A DNA stretch of 64,000 bases from Bacillus tuaregi. GTDB lineage: Bacteria > Bacillota > Bacilli > Bacillales > Cytobacillaceae. A program made the position numbers and the translations under genes. Below, piece by piece: positions 54,139 through 63,459 of this stretch (within the stretch, counting starts at the first letter, position 1; every line of letters begins with the position of its first letter). Location of the stretch: the NCBI RefSeq assembly GCF_900104575.1, contig NZ_LT629731.1, positions 2,216,031-2,280,030 of the forward strand. Reading direction: 5' to 3'. The notes under the pieces were generated by a model that was not told the DNA's origin, searched no databases, and was given only the letters and a program-made list of their open reading frames with translations.

Positions 54139-55278
54139 TTGAAGGTTTTTTTTAGGCTCCTTGCTACCATCTTATTACTTGGTAGCCTTTGGATTCTATT
54201 TGTTAAGGATCAAGATGGACTGGACGGACAATCAACATATGAAACTATCATAATCAAGCTCGAAGTACTTAAGGAACATCCAAGCGTAACAACAATGTTT
54301 GATACAATCGAAACCGGGTTCGATAATCTATTGAATAGGATAGACCAGGCAATTAACTCCAAAAATAAAGAATCAGAGCATGAGAAAATTAACATAGCCA
54401 AGCCTGATTTAGAAGCCCCTATTACGCATGCTTTCTCCATTCATAACATTGAATTAGGCGATACAAGAGCAGAAGTGGAAGAATTGGCTGGTGCAGCCAA
54501 GCGTTCCTCCTATAATGAGTATGGGACCATGTGGTTTGCTTATCATGAAAACTACCATAACTTTTTTATGGCTGCATATGATGAAAAAGGGAAAGTTATT
54601 GGCCTTTATACAAACCAAGATTTGCTTTCCACCAAACAAGGCATTAGTATCGGTTCAGAAAAGGACTTCGTTCTTGAGCAGCTAGGGGAACCACGTTCAA
54701 CCATTCAAAAGGGGTTTATTTCCTATCAGCTTAATCATAACGATGAGTATCACTTGTTTGAAGCAGACAACAGCTATGTGACCTTTTTTTACGATAAGCA
54801 TAAGAATCATACAGTTACTGCTATCCAAATCATAAGTGATGAATTGGAGCAGCAGAAAGATTCCTACTATTCGCTTGAAAGCCCAGAGCTGAAAGAGGGC
54901 TTTGAATATCAGTTATTTGATTTAACCAATGCTTCGAGAGTGGTGCATGCCCTCCCTGTCTTATCCTGGGATGAAGCGGTTAAAGAAACAGCCCGTAACC
55001 ATAGTTTAGACATGGCAGAAAATCAATATTTTAATCATACTAATTTAGAGGGCCAGTCTCCTTTCGACCGTATGGAGGAGGACAATATTTCCTTTCATAC
55101 AGCAGGTGAAAATCTTGCCTCCGGGCAGGTAAGCAGTATTTTTGCTCATGAAGGTCTAATGAATTCTCTAGGGCACAGAGAAAATATTCTACAGCCTGAT
55201 TTTGAAGCGCTAGGGGTTGGGGTTGCCTTTGACTCTGACTCAAAACCCTACTATACAGAGAACTTTTTAGCAAAGTAA
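54139..55278 (+). CDS. CAP-domain protein with CAP-associated N-terminal domain (YlbC-like)
   Basis: A 379-residue exported protein with an N-terminal signal anchor (FFRLLATILLLGSLWILFV). Residues about 90-245 are the CAP-associated domain (IELGDTRAEVEELAG, IGSEKDFVLEQLGEPRS). Residues about 255-379 are the CAP/SCP domain with NASRVVHALPVLSWDEAVKETARNHS, MAENQYFNHTNLEG, HTAGENLASG and SLGHRENIL, carrying the conserved His/Glu cleft residues. Its role in the wall is unclear. TTG 54139 has AGAGGGGG 7 bases upstream. Confidence 0.9.
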   Translation: MKVFFRLLATILLLGSLWILFVKDQDGLDGQSTYETIIIKLEVLKEHPSVTTMFDTIETGFDNLLNRIDQAINSKNKESEHEKINIAKPDLEAPITHAFSIHNIELGDTRAEVEELAGAAKRSSYNEYGTMWFAYHENYHNFFMAAYDEKGKVIGLYTNQDLLSTKQGISIGSEKDFVLEQLGEPRSTIQKGFISYQLNHNDEYHLFEADNSYVTFFYDKHKNHTVTAIQIISDELEQQKDSYYSLESPELKEGFEYQLFDLTNASRVVHALPVLSWDEAVKETARNHSLDMAENQYFNHTNLEGQSPFDRMEEDNISFHTAGENLASGQVSSIFAHEGLMNSLGHRENILQPDFEALGVGVAFDSDSKPYYTENFLAK

Positions 55279-55280
55279 AA

Positions 55281-55324
55281 AAAAGAAAAACCATTCGTCA
55301 GTGTGAATTGGTTTTTCTTTTTTA
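55281..55324. terminator. bidirectional terminator-like hairpin
   Basis: AAGAAAAACCATTC (55283-55296) pairs with GAATTGGTTTTTCTT (55305-55319, one bulge); A- and T-runs flank it. Confidence 0.8.
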
Positions 55325-55337
55325 TTTTATAGATAGG

Positions 55338-56021
55338 TTACATCCCTTTTGAATGGTTCGAGAGTGTCCTCTTCTCCCCTTTTTTCCTTTTTCGTTTATA
55401 TAGAATCATTAGGATAATCGCTATCAGGATGAACGCTTCAATCAGAAATTCATTTATTTGTGAATTCATCAGACCTGCCGGAATTAGGGTGAGAATAAAA
55501 AAATAAATAAAATTACCAAATATCGTTGCTGTAATAAAGGAATTGAAACGGATGGAGCTGATTCCGCCAAGAATGTTGATTAGGCTTGTGGGAATAAAAG
55601 GCATAATCCTAGCTTGAAAAACAAATAAAAACCCCTTTTTTTCAATTTTATCAATAAACTCTTTATTAATTCTTGGGAGAACCCAGTCCTGAAACAAATA
55701 TCTGCTGCCAAAAAACATAAGGGCAGCACCAGCAATGCTGGATAACCAGCTCCAAAGAAAACCGTTCATAAATCCAAACACTGTATAATTTATCGTGATG
55801 ATGAGAATTAATGGAATAATGGTAAAGGTATTCTGAATAATCATCACCAAAAGCGTTATTAGCAGAGTTATCCATAAATTTTCCTGAATAATCCCTCCTA
55901 TATCCCCACTTCTAAACGCTTGAAACCATTCAGCATGAAAGATGAAATAAATCATGATTGAAACCAGTAAAAGGAATGAAAGTGATTTAATCCAATTTTT
56001 AATGTGTACCACCTTTTTCAT
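55338..56021 (-). CDS. TVP38/TMEM64 (VTT-domain) membrane protein
   Basis: A 227-residue membrane protein of the SNARE-associated/DedA-related VTT family. The signature is the GFLWSWLSSIAGAALMFFGSRYLF segment, then FQARIMPFIPTSLINILGGIS with the conserved arginine and prolines, and an ITATIFGNFIYFF-like segment. Members may act as lipid scramblases or ion transporters. The ribosome site for ATG 56021 is poor; the start may be a few codons further in. Confidence 0.87.
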   Translation of the reverse strand: MKKVVHIKNWIKSLSFLLLVSIMIYFIFHAEWFQAFRSGDIGGIIQENLWITLLITLLVMIIQNTFTIIPLILIITINYTVFGFMNGFLWSWLSSIAGAALMFFGSRYLFQDWVLPRINKEFIDKIEKKGFLFVFQARIMPFIPTSLINILGGISSIRFNSFITATIFGNFIYFFILTLIPAGLMNSQINEFLIEAFILIAIILMILYKRKRKKGEKRTLSNHSKGM

Positions 56022-56082
56022 AAGGAGTCTTAACGTGTTAATTCTATTATAAACTTAAATAACAATGAAGTGTTCTGTGTTG

Positions 56083-56234
56083 ATTAAATTCGCCCGTCGA
56101 ATTTGCGTCCGGATTACCTGAGCTCGCTCGGGTAAACTACCTTTAAAAAATCGCATGACTCGCCGGAGGCTTAACTTCATTCAGCATTCATCCCCCACTT
56201 GTAGAAGTGGAGGATGAATGCTGAATGAAGTTAA
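56083..56234 (+). repeat. repeat family copy B: long copy ending in a 64-base hairpin
   Basis: Left palindrome AAATTCG-CCCGT-CGAATTT, then TTACCTGAGC/GCTCGGGTAA (a stem in the same place as in copy A but with changed paired bases), the CGCCGGAGG box, then a 30-base stem (56171-56200 with 56205-56234, one mismatch) closed by GTAG. It lies between divergent genes. Confidence 0.9.
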
Positions 56235-56373
56235 AATAAACCAGAAAGACAATTAGAATTTGGGGCATCCTATAAAACGACAAAAAACGACAACAATATT
56301 CGATAAATTTATGTTATAATTAAATAATGTTATGTGAAATGACATTTATGAAGCGTCAGAAAGGATGTTCTCG

Positions 56374-56784
56374 TTGAGTTATGATATTGAAACCATTTAT
56401 TATTTAGCCAATCCGGAAACCGATCAATTTGCCTTTGCCACTGGGAGTCAATTACGATATGAAGACATAATTAAAGAGATCTTTGGTGTTGCCAGTATTC
56501 ATGATTTACCGATGATGATCCAGTACAATAAAAGCTTTCAAACATCTATTTGTAAATATTTCGGTGTCCTAGAAAACGAAATTAACCTTGAAATGATTGT
56601 ACGTGTTGCAACTAAAATGGATTTGCTTCAACTAAAAAAACAGTCTGAAGAACAAAGGCAACAAATGGATGAAGATGGAGAGCATAACATTTCTTGTCCG
56701 TTTGATTCGGTGATACGCTTGCAAGAGGGTATATTCCAATGGGATGATGAACACTCTTCCTATAACCTTGTAAAAACCACTTAA
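56374..56784 (+). CDS. unknown 136-residue protein
   Basis: A soluble, mostly helical protein. It begins LSYDIETIYYLANPETDQFAF and has a helical middle (EINLEMIVRVATKMDLLQLKKQ), a single cysteine in ISCPFDSV and an acidic end. I do not recognise it. TTG 56374 has AAAGGA 8 bases upstream; ATG 56365 overlaps that site. It lies right after repeat copy B, so its promoter may be inside or next to the repeat. Confidence 0.68.
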   Translation: MSYDIETIYYLANPETDQFAFATGSQLRYEDIIKEIFGVASIHDLPMMIQYNKSFQTSICKYFGVLENEINLEMIVRVATKMDLLQLKKQSEEQRQQMDEDGEHNISCPFDSVIRLQEGIFQWDDEHSSYNLVKTT

Positions 56785-56837
56785 ATCTCCAAAATTTATA
56801 CATCGCCCTTCCTTTCTACAACTTTTCGAGATAGAAA

Positions 56838-56873
56838 ATACCCACCATCCTATAAAAAGTGGTGGGTTTTGTT
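56838..56873. terminator. bidirectional terminator
   Basis: ACCCACCA at 56840-56847 pairs with TGGTGGGT at 56860-56867, between converging genes. Confidence 0.85.
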
Positions 56874-56879
56874 GTATAT

Positions 56880-57803
56880 TTATTGCTTTAATTGGGTCAT
56901 CTCTTCAATGATTCGTATCATCTTATAGAGCTGTTCGTTAATGGGAGTTGCTACTCCGTATTTTTTTCCTAATTCACATACCTTTCCCGCAAAGTAGTCT
57001 ACCTCGGTTTTTCTCCCGGCTTCAACATCCTGCAGCATAGAGGTTTTTCCGTCAGGAGAAAGCTTATTTAGAATTGGCCAGAACTTCTTAACATCCGTCT
57101 CGGTTAAGCCTGTTCCAGCTTTTTCGGATAAAGTGACCACTTCACGCATGGCTGCTTCAACCCACTCATACGCTATTGGCAATGATTGGAAAATGCCATA
57201 CGAGGCCTTTAATACCGCTGAAGTTTGATTAATACCCACATTAATCATGAACTTCCACCACATTGTATGCGAGATATTGCGGGAAATTTCATAATCAATC
57301 CCGACTTCTTCAAATAATTCTTTAACAGCGAGCACATCTTCAGACATCGTGTTGTCCATTTCCCCATATTCGATTCGTCCTCGTGTTGTAAAACGAACTT
57401 CATTGTTAGTTCGAAGAGCATCAATTTCAACACTCATACTATAGAGGATATGTTCATTTTTATAGGCAGCGTAAATCTCCTCTTCACTAGAAATGCCATT
57501 TAGCAGGGATAAAATGATTGTATCTGGTCCGATATGGTGTTTTACATCGTTGATTGCCTGCTTCAATTCTGCATTTTTGACAGCAAAGATTACAAGGTCT
57601 GCTGGTTCTGTTTTGACTTCCGGTGTGATGAAATGAAAGTGGTATGGTTGATTATTAATCAGAATTCCCTTTTCTTGATAACGTTTGATTCTTTCTTCGT
57701 TCGCCACTACTTGAAATTCTTTACGAGAATCATGCAGTAAGCTTCCATAGGCCATTCCAATGGCGCCTAATCCAACTAATGTTACTTTATTGATTGTCTT
57801 CAC
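56880..57803 (-). CDS. ketopantoate reductase family protein (PanE-like)
   Basis: A 307-residue NADPH-dependent reductase. The Rossmann motif is VTLVGLGAIGMAYGSLL at the N-terminus, ADLVIFAVKNAELKQAI carries the catalytic-lysine region, and the C-terminal domain holds the AGRKTEVDYFAGKV motif. It probably reduces 2-dehydropantoate or a similar 2-oxoacid; no panB/panC is adjacent, so this may be a paralog. It starts with GTG after GAGGGG. Confidence 0.87.
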   Translation of the reverse strand: MKTINKVTLVGLGAIGMAYGSLLHDSRKEFQVVANEERIKRYQEKGILINNQPYHFHFITPEVKTEPADLVIFAVKNAELKQAINDVKHHIGPDTIILSLLNGISSEEEIYAAYKNEHILYSMSVEIDALRTNNEVRFTTRGRIEYGEMDNTMSEDVLAVKELFEEVGIDYEISRNISHTMWWKFMINVGINQTSAVLKASYGIFQSLPIAYEWVEAAMREVVTLSEKAGTGLTETDVKKFWPILNKLSPDGKTSMLQDVEAGRKTEVDYFAGKVCELGKKYGVATPINEQLYKMIRIIEEMTQLKQ

Positions 57804-57894
57804 CTATGTTCCCCTCGCTCTAATTATTTTTATATTACTAGAATATCAAATTATCAGTGTGTTCAAAATAAAAAAAGTAGAAACTAATCCATTC

Positions 57895-57925
57895 AAAAAG
57901 GAACCAGCTGGGTTCCTTTTATTTT
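57895..57925 (-). terminator. terminator of hemAT
   Basis: AAAAAGGAACC at 57895-57905 pairs with GGTTCCTTTT at 57911-57920; on the minus strand a T-run follows. It lies after the hemAT stop. Confidence 0.85.
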
Positions 57926-57953
57926 TCATTATGATATTGAAATAAAGCAAAGT

Positions 57954-59243
57954 TTAGTTCATCTTTTGCGCAATCATTGTAAGACCATCGGCCGAAATGG
58001 CAACCTCCTCAAATGCTTTCCCTAATTCGCCAACAGAGTGAGCAAAGGAGACGATTTCCTGACTAATTTGATTATGTTTGATTTTTGTTTCATCGAGTGT
58101 TACGAGTATTTGTTCGAAATGATCCTCTGTTTCAGACATGCTGTTATTTCCTTCTTTGACGGCTGCTCTAATCTTTTCCAACGATTGTGTTAATTTTTCT
58201 ACTTCCACATTGGTATTAGTAATTAAGTTAGACACATTGGTTACAGAATTTTTGGTTTCCTCCGATAGTTTGCGAACCTCATCCGCAACGACTGCAAAGC
58301 CTCGTCCGTGTTCGCCTGCTCTAGCTGCTTCAATGGCAGCATTGATGGATAATAAATTTGTTTGGTCGGCCACCCCTGTCACAATATTGATGATTTCCTG
58401 CATTTGATTCGAAATACTAAGCAAGGTTTGCACATCTCTGGATATATCGTCCACTGAATTTGTAATATTTGACATATTGAGGCTTTGTTTACCAATCTGT
58501 TTTTTTCCGGTATAGGCCCGGTCTTCTGCTAGTTGAGATAATTCTGTACCTGTATTGGATAAACTGACAATTTCTTCAGTCTGCATGTTTAATTGCTGCA
58601 AAGTGGCATTGGTTTCCTCCGCAATGGCTGCCAGGTTTTGTGAAGACGAAATGACATTATCCTTAATTTCCTCCTTTTGGTCTTCAATTGTTTGCCGCAG
58701 CCTTTCTGTTTCAGCGTCATAAGCCTCCAAAACAATCTGCTGTTCTAAATTCAGGATTTTTGATACGGCCTTCATAGCCAAAAAGGAATCAGCCCGTTCT
58801 GGGATACGTTCCTCAATGATAGACGTCAAGGATAGTAATAGATCCTGAAATGCACACATATACCATTTGGTTTGCAATCCGATTCTTACATGAACATGTG
58901 CAATTCGTATCCGTTTTTCAAAATAGGTTTGGTCTATCACACCATCAAACATCTCTGAAATATGTCTTTTTAGCGTGAATTTTAGTCTGTCAATGGTACT
59001 GTTATGATTAATGATTGTGAATAACGAAGGCTGGTTTTCAAGATTACGATAAAATTGATCCACAATCTGCTCAATATTCTCCAAAACAAAAGGCTGTAGC
59101 GTATTGATAATCCGCAGGTCTTCCTTTGTTAAACCAATCATTTTGATTTGTTTTGCAATCTCGTTACTAAGGCTCATTTCGAGCTCCGCTCTTCCTTTTG
59201 AAAAGTCCATTCTTTCTATTAACCTACTTTTTTTAAAAAACAA
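57954..59243 (-). CDS. hemAT: heme-based aerotaxis transducer HemAT
   Basis: A 429-residue soluble oxygen sensor. Residues about 30-180 are a globin domain, with [23 protein letters not shown] containing the proximal histidine (read in parts). Residues about 230-425 are an MCP signalling domain with the tip [18 protein letters not shown] and [14 protein letters not shown]. It matches B. subtilis HemAT in order and length and has no membrane segment. It reports oxygen to CheA. Confidence 0.95.
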   Translation of the reverse strand: MFFKKSRLIERMDFSKGRAELEMSLSNEIAKQIKMIGLTKEDLRIINTLQPFVLENIEQIVDQFYRNLENQPSLFTIINHNSTIDRLKFTLKRHISEMFDGVIDQTYFEKRIRIAHVHVRIGLQTKWYMCAFQDLLLSLTSIIEERIPERADSFLAMKAVSKILNLEQQIVLEAYDAETERLRQTIEDQKEEIKDNVISSSQNLAAIAEETNATLQQLNMQTEEIVSLSNTGTELSQLAEDRAYTGKKQIGKQSLNMSNITNSVDDISRDVQTLLSISNQMQEIINIVTGVADQTNLLSINAAIEAARAGEHGRGFAVVADEVRKLSEETKNSVTNVSNLITNTNVEVEKLTQSLEKIRAAVKEGNNSMSETEDHFEQILVTLDETKIKHNQISQEIVSFAHSVGELGKAFEEVAISADGLTMIAQKMN

Positions 59244-59354
59244 AATAGTCTCCTCCTATAATAGTCCCGTTTTTTCATTAGGTTAATAATACCATAAAAT
59301 GATAATTATTAGTCTATTTTAAAATATTAAAATAGTAAATTTGTTATTTTTATA

Positions 59355-59384
59355 TAAAAAAGAGCTTGAATTTCAAGCTCTTCC
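59355..59384 (-). terminator. terminator of the amidinotransferase-fold gene
   Basis: AAGAGCTTGAA at 59360-59370 pairs with TTCAAGCTCTT at 59372-59382; on the minus strand it ends in a T-run. Confidence 0.85.
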
Positions 59385-59390
59385 ACATCA

Positions 59391-60260
59391 TTATTTATTC
59401 TCCTTGCTTCTGTGAATCGGGAGTGAGCAACAACGAAACGACCCGCCTGCTTGAACAACTTCCAAGAAATCCACTTCAATTACTTCGAAGCCATGCTGTC
59501 TCAGCTGCTGATTGACTTTTTGATTTTGTGGCAAACTGATGATTCGATTATTTCCAATTGATAATACATTTGTTCCCAATGTTGCTTGCTCTCCTTCCGG
59601 AACTTCAATGAATTCAAAGCGTGATTGCAGAGTAGCTATGTCTTTCGAATGTAGTGCCTTTGGGTAAATTAAGGCATGGTCTGACGATACAATGTTAAAC
59701 ACGCAATCTAAATGTAAGAATTTATCATGGAAATCAATCGTGTATAAATGGAATTGCTTATGTAGTAGTTCTTTTAGGTGGTTTATTGCTTGTTGATTTG
59801 TACGCTTACTTAAGCCTACATAGATGGTATCCTCATCTATTAGAAGGTCTCCCCCTTCAATTCTATCGCCAATAATGTTGTAATAGGAAATCCCATCTTC
59901 CTCAAGCCATAGCTTTAAGTATTTCTCTTCACCTTCACGGACAGCATTTGCCATGTCCGCAACAAAAATGGTCTTTCCTAGTGTGAAACCAATATCACGA
60001 GTAAATACTTGCTCCGGATATCTCTTATGATACGGTACAGAAATTACCTCTATACCGTAACGTTGTAATGTAGAAAGGAATTCCTGATGCTGCTTTAGTG
60101 CCTTTTCAATTTGAATTTCGTCATTCTGAGCTTGAGTTTGTTTTTTATTGATTTCTTCACGGACTTTCAAAAATTGTGGTTGACATACAATCACCCGTTT
60201 TAAAGGATCATATTCATTGTAACAGCCCATTTGATGACTTTCGTTTGGAATGCTTACCAT
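59391..60260 (-). CDS. dimethylargininase/arginine-deiminase-fold hydrolase (YkgA-like)
   Basis: A 289-residue enzyme of the amidinotransferase superfamily. Landmarks are GCYNEYDPLKRVIVCQP, VFTRDIGFTLG, GDRIEGGDLLI, the histidine in FLHLDCVFNIV and the C-terminal catalytic cysteine in AGGSFRCCSLP. It likely hydrolyses a guanidino compound; arginine versus methylarginine cannot be told. GGAGGGGAAAA directly precedes ATG 60260. A terminator separates it from the upstream ilvB-like gene. Confidence 0.87.
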   Translation of the reverse strand: MVSIPNESHQMGCYNEYDPLKRVIVCQPQFLKVREEINKKQTQAQNDEIQIEKALKQHQEFLSTLQRYGIEVISVPYHKRYPEQVFTRDIGFTLGKTIFVADMANAVREGEEKYLKLWLEEDGISYYNIIGDRIEGGDLLIDEDTIYVGLSKRTNQQAINHLKELLHKQFHLYTIDFHDKFLHLDCVFNIVSSDHALIYPKALHSKDIATLQSRFEFIEVPEGEQATLGTNVLSIGNNRIISLPQNQKVNQQLRQHGFEVIEVDFLEVVQAGGSFRCCSLPIHRSKENK

Positions 60261-60340
60261 TTTTTCCCCTCCTGTTACTATTGATAGTATCCTCAAAAGT
60301 ATGAGAAGTATGACCATTATATATAGGAAAAAATAATCAC

Positions 60341-60385
60341 AAAAAACCCTTAGAACATCTGTAGAGTGTCCATTGATGTCCTAAG
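60341..60385 (-). terminator. terminator of the acetolactate-synthase-like gene
   Basis: CTTAGAACATC at 60349-60359 pairs with GATGTCCTAAG at 60374-60384 (one mismatch); on the minus strand a T-run ends it. Confidence 0.8.
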
Positions 60386-60418
60386 AGCTTAATAAAATCC
60401 TATGTATACTTGAATTAG

Positions 60419-62122
60419 TTATTTTTTATAAAGGGCTTCCGTGTTATTTCCGCCTGGAGGAACAATTGGAAATACATTTTCTTCCTCTGTAATATCAAAT
60501 TCCATGATAAAGGGCTTGTTTTGTTGAAAAGCCTGTTGAATAATGTTATCTGCTTCTTTAAGATTATTTGCCTTTAATCCCTCGATTCCATACGCAGATG
60601 CTAATGCTACAAAGTTAGGTGATAACATCCTTACGGAAGAATAGCGACCTTGATAAAACATTTCCTGCCATTGTCGAACCATACCTAAATAACTGTTCTT
60701 AAGGATAGCAATCTTAATGGGAAGCTGATATTGGGCTACTGTGATTAATTCCTGAAAATTCATTTGGAAACTACCGTCTCCACTAACCAGAATAACCTCT
60801 TTTCCTGTTTTGGCCAGTGCGGCACCAATCGCAGCTGGCAGCCCATAGCCCATTGTTCCTAAGCCACCTGAAGTAATAAAGGTTCGAGGCATGTTAAATG
60901 GATAATAATGAGAAGTCCATATTTGGTGTTGTCCAACATCCGTTGCAACGATAGCTTGGCTATTTGAATAACGATTTAGCAATTCAACCACCTGCTGAGG
61001 CTTTAATTGACTGTTTGAATCGGAATCCGAATAACGGGCTACCTTCTTTTGCCAAGAAGATACTTCATTAAGCCATTCGTTTGTATTTCCTGATTCTACC
61101 ATTGGATTTAATTGATATAAAAAATCCTTTACATCAGATACAATTGGAATATCAACCTTAATAATCTTATTTATTTCAGCACTGTCAATATCCACTTGTA
61201 TTTTACGTGATTTAGGTGAGAATCCGCTGATTTTTCCAGTTACACGGTCACTAAAACGTAAACCAAGGCAAATGAGCAAGTCAGAACGATGGATAGCTTT
61301 GTTTGCTGCGTAAGTTCCATGCATCCCAACCATACCTAAAAAGCAAGGGTGGTCACTTGGGAAGGCTCCTAACCCCATCATCGTGCTGACAACGGGAATG
61401 TTTGTTTTTTCAACAAACTCTTTTACTAGTTGAGCAGCTCCAGAAATCGTTACTCCACCTCCAACAAAGAGGACGGGCTTCCTTGCGTTTATGATTTCGT
61501 TTTTTACCTGCTCTATTCGTTTAGGAGAAATTGTTTTAGTCAGCTTGTTTCTTTCCTTTTCTGCAAAATGAACTCTTGAATCTGGGATACTACGCATAAG
61601 TAATTCTTCCTGAATTTCGATTAGGATAGGTCCTGGGCGTCCTTCGAAGGCAAGCTTAAATGCATCTGTTATGATGTTTTGTACATTAATTGGATCAATT
61701 GCCTTGAAATAATACTTAACAATGGGTAACGTCATTCCGAATGTATCGATTGTCCGAGAATCGTCACATTCCATTTTTTGCTTTGGTGTAGGTTGAATGG
61801 AAATAATAACAAGCGGGACTGAATCCATTTGGGCAGTTGCAATACCTGTAATGGCATTGGTAATACCGGAGCCTGCAGGAATAATAACTACGCCAATCTT
61901 TCCGGTTGCTCGTGCATACCCATCGGCAGCATGGACAATGGCCTGTTCATGTTGCATTATTACTGATTGAATCTTCCCCTCCTGCTGAAGGTGTGCAGAA
62001 AACGACGACAGGGTTGGATCACTTGAAGTAAAGATGACTTCTACATTTTCTTTCATAAAGCACTCTTGAATTAAATCAGTTGTATTCAATGGGGTTGAGA
62101 GAATATCTCTTATTTTACTCAT
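60419..62122 (-). CDS. divergent acetolactate synthase large-subunit-like ThDP enzyme
   Basis: A 567-residue thiamine-diphosphate enzyme. The catalytic glutamate lies in QHEQAIVHAADGYARATGK, the cofactor motif is GDGSFQMNFQE followed by NSYLGMVRQWQEMFYQGRY, which is characteristic of acetohydroxyacid synthase. However, the N-terminal segment (VEVIFTSSDPTLSSFSAHL) replaces the usual FGYPGG-type sequence, and no ilvN small subunit follows. It may be a specialised paralog. ATG 62122 has AAAGGTGA 7 bases upstream. Confidence 0.85.
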   Translation of the reverse strand: MSKIRDILSTPLNTTDLIQECFMKENVEVIFTSSDPTLSSFSAHLQQEGKIQSVIMQHEQAIVHAADGYARATGKIGVVIIPAGSGITNAITGIATAQMDSVPLVIISIQPTPKQKMECDDSRTIDTFGMTLPIVKYYFKAIDPINVQNIITDAFKLAFEGRPGPILIEIQEELLMRSIPDSRVHFAEKERNKLTKTISPKRIEQVKNEIINARKPVLFVGGGVTISGAAQLVKEFVEKTNIPVVSTMMGLGAFPSDHPCFLGMVGMHGTYAANKAIHRSDLLICLGLRFSDRVTGKISGFSPKSRKIQVDIDSAEINKIIKVDIPIVSDVKDFLYQLNPMVESGNTNEWLNEVSSWQKKVARYSDSDSNSQLKPQQVVELLNRYSNSQAIVATDVGQHQIWTSHYYPFNMPRTFITSGGLGTMGYGLPAAIGAALAKTGKEVILVSGDGSFQMNFQELITVAQYQLPIKIAILKNSYLGMVRQWQEMFYQGRYSSVRMLSPNFVALASAYGIEGLKANNLKEADNIIQQAFQQNKPFIMEFDITEEENVFPIVPPGGNNTEALYKK

Positions 62123-62300
62123 CACTATATCACCTTTCTTTTTCTAAAAGGTACTAGACTACGAAAGACTTGTAAGTGATGAGCATCACAAATATTCAAA
62201 TAAGTTCGCCCTTTTTGTATTTTTTATAATATGATTAATCCTGCTATACTGCATATAAATTACGCAAGTTTTGACAAATGGTGTATGATAAGAGTATCAA

Positions 62301-62326
62301 GTTTGTGGTGCTCATTTGCTGGGTAA
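62301..62326 (+). promoter_or_regulatory. possible sigma-B promoter
   Basis: GTTTGT at 62301-62306 and GGGTAA at 62321-62326, separated by 14 bases, resemble the sigma-B pattern GTTTaa/GGGTAT. It lies 70 bases before the phasin-like gene. Confidence 0.4.
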
Positions 62327-62395
62327 ATATTTAATATTTACTTTATTTTTCATCAGTATCCATAAATGAAACTTATCAACTGGAGGTATTTTTGA

Positions 62396-62704
62396 ATGGA
62401 TCTTTTTAAACAGGTTTTTACACTCGGGTTAGGTGCAGCAGTTGTTACAAAGGAACAAGTTGAAAAAATGGTTGATACACTTGTACAAAAAGGTGAAGTG
62501 AGCAGAAATGAATCAAAAGAATTGATTCAGCAATGGGTTGAAAAAGGTGAACAAGCGAAGCAAGAAATAGATGATATCGTGAAGACTAGAGTGAATCAGG
62601 CTTTAACCAATTTAAATCTCGTGACAAAAGAAGACTATCAGGAGCTAGAGCGCAGAATCCAAGCACTTGAAAATAAACTATCAGCAAAAGAAGAAACCGA
62701 ATAA
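62396..62704 (+). CDS. phasin-like / polyhydroxyalkanoate-regulator-type small protein
   Basis: A 102-residue, almost entirely helical protein: hydrophobic start (LFKQVFTLGLGAAVVTKEQVEKMV), a central helix pair and a C-terminal coiled coil (YQELERRIQALENKL). This is the form of phasin/PhaI-like and general-stress helical proteins. Granule association is not shown. GGAGG precedes the ATG. Confidence 0.8.
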   Translation: MDLFKQVFTLGLGAAVVTKEQVEKMVDTLVQKGEVSRNESKELIQQWVEKGEQAKQEIDDIVKTRVNQALTNLNLVTKEDYQELERRIQALENKLSAKEETE

Positions 62705-62747
62705 GTTTTTGTCCAAGCCTTTCATGGCAGAGAGCACCATAATTAAA

Positions 62748-62785
62748 CAAAACCCCCTTAGAGATTAGCTAAGGGGGGTTTTTTA
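62748..62785. terminator. bidirectional terminator
   Basis: AAAACCCCCTTAG at 62749-62761 pairs with CTAAGGGGGGTTTT at 62769-62782 (one bulge). It separates the converging phasin-like and thiT genes. Confidence 0.9.
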
Positions 62786-63385
62786 TTATGAGACATGTTT
62801 ATGTGTTGTGGCAGTATCCTTTGTCTTACGAATAACTAATCTTGGCGCAGTGGACAAGAGCAGCCCGACAACAATGGAGCATAAGACAGCTGAACCGAGC
62901 ATGGTTGCTCCATTTGCTAGAAACGAGAATAATACCGGTGACATTCCTTCAGGTGCATAGCTACCAAAGAAAAATACCCCTGCGAGGAAATGCCAGAAAT
63001 ATCGGGCAAAGCTGCCTGCAATAACTGCTACCACAATCCAAGCAATAGCTTTTTTCTTCTTGCTGCTTTGTAAATTGCTTTGGATTTGCTTGTGAAAAAG
63101 CCCTGCTAAACCAATAAAAGCAAAAGCAAGAAAATATTCAATAAATCCCTGTACAGGTGTGGCAATCCAGGCTTCCCCCATGGCAATTTGCAAGATTCCC
63201 CAAAGAAAACCTGAAATCACGCTTACCTTCACTCCCCAACGGAAAGCAAGGATAAAGATAGGTACCATCGCGAATGAAATGGAAATGGATGGTGAAAGCT
63301 TAATAGATGGCAGAAAATCAAGAATAATGGCAAATACAGCAAAAAAAGAAGCTTCTACCAAAGCTGTTAGCCTTACTTTATTCAT
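62786..63385 (-). CDS. thiT: thiamine ECF transporter S component ThiT
   Basis: A 199-residue membrane protein that binds thiamine and imports it with the shared ECF module. Family features are LPSIKLSPSISISFAMVPIFILAFRWGVK (read in parts), GEAWIATPVQGFIEYFLAFAFIG and ARYFWHFLAGVFFFGSYAPEG, which contain the thiamine-binding Trp/Tyr/Glu residues. ATG 63385 follows AAGGGGAG. A TPP riboswitch lies in its leader; CTCCCCTT in the leader can mask this ribosome site. Confidence 0.95.
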   Translation of the reverse strand: MNKVRLTALVEASFFAVFAIILDFLPSIKLSPSISISFAMVPIFILAFRWGVKVSVISGFLWGILQIAMGEAWIATPVQGFIEYFLAFAFIGLAGLFHKQIQSNLQSSKKKKAIAWIVVAVIAGSFARYFWHFLAGVFFFGSYAPEGMSPVLFSFLANGATMLGSAVLCSIVVGLLLSTAPRLVIRKTKDTATTHKHVS

Positions 63386-63392
63386 ATAAAAC

Positions 63393-63430
63393 TCCCCTTT
63401 CATCAAAAAACGTTGAGCCTCAAGGGGAGA
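63393..63430 (-). promoter_or_regulatory. ribosome-site-masking hairpin of the thiT riboswitch
   Basis: On the minus strand CTCCCCTT (63430-63423) is perfectly complementary to the thiT ribosome site AAGGGGAG (63400-63393), with a 22-base loop. No T-run follows, so output is probably translational. Confidence 0.7.
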
Positions 63431-63459
63431 ATAGATTCATGTTTTGTATCCATTCATAC

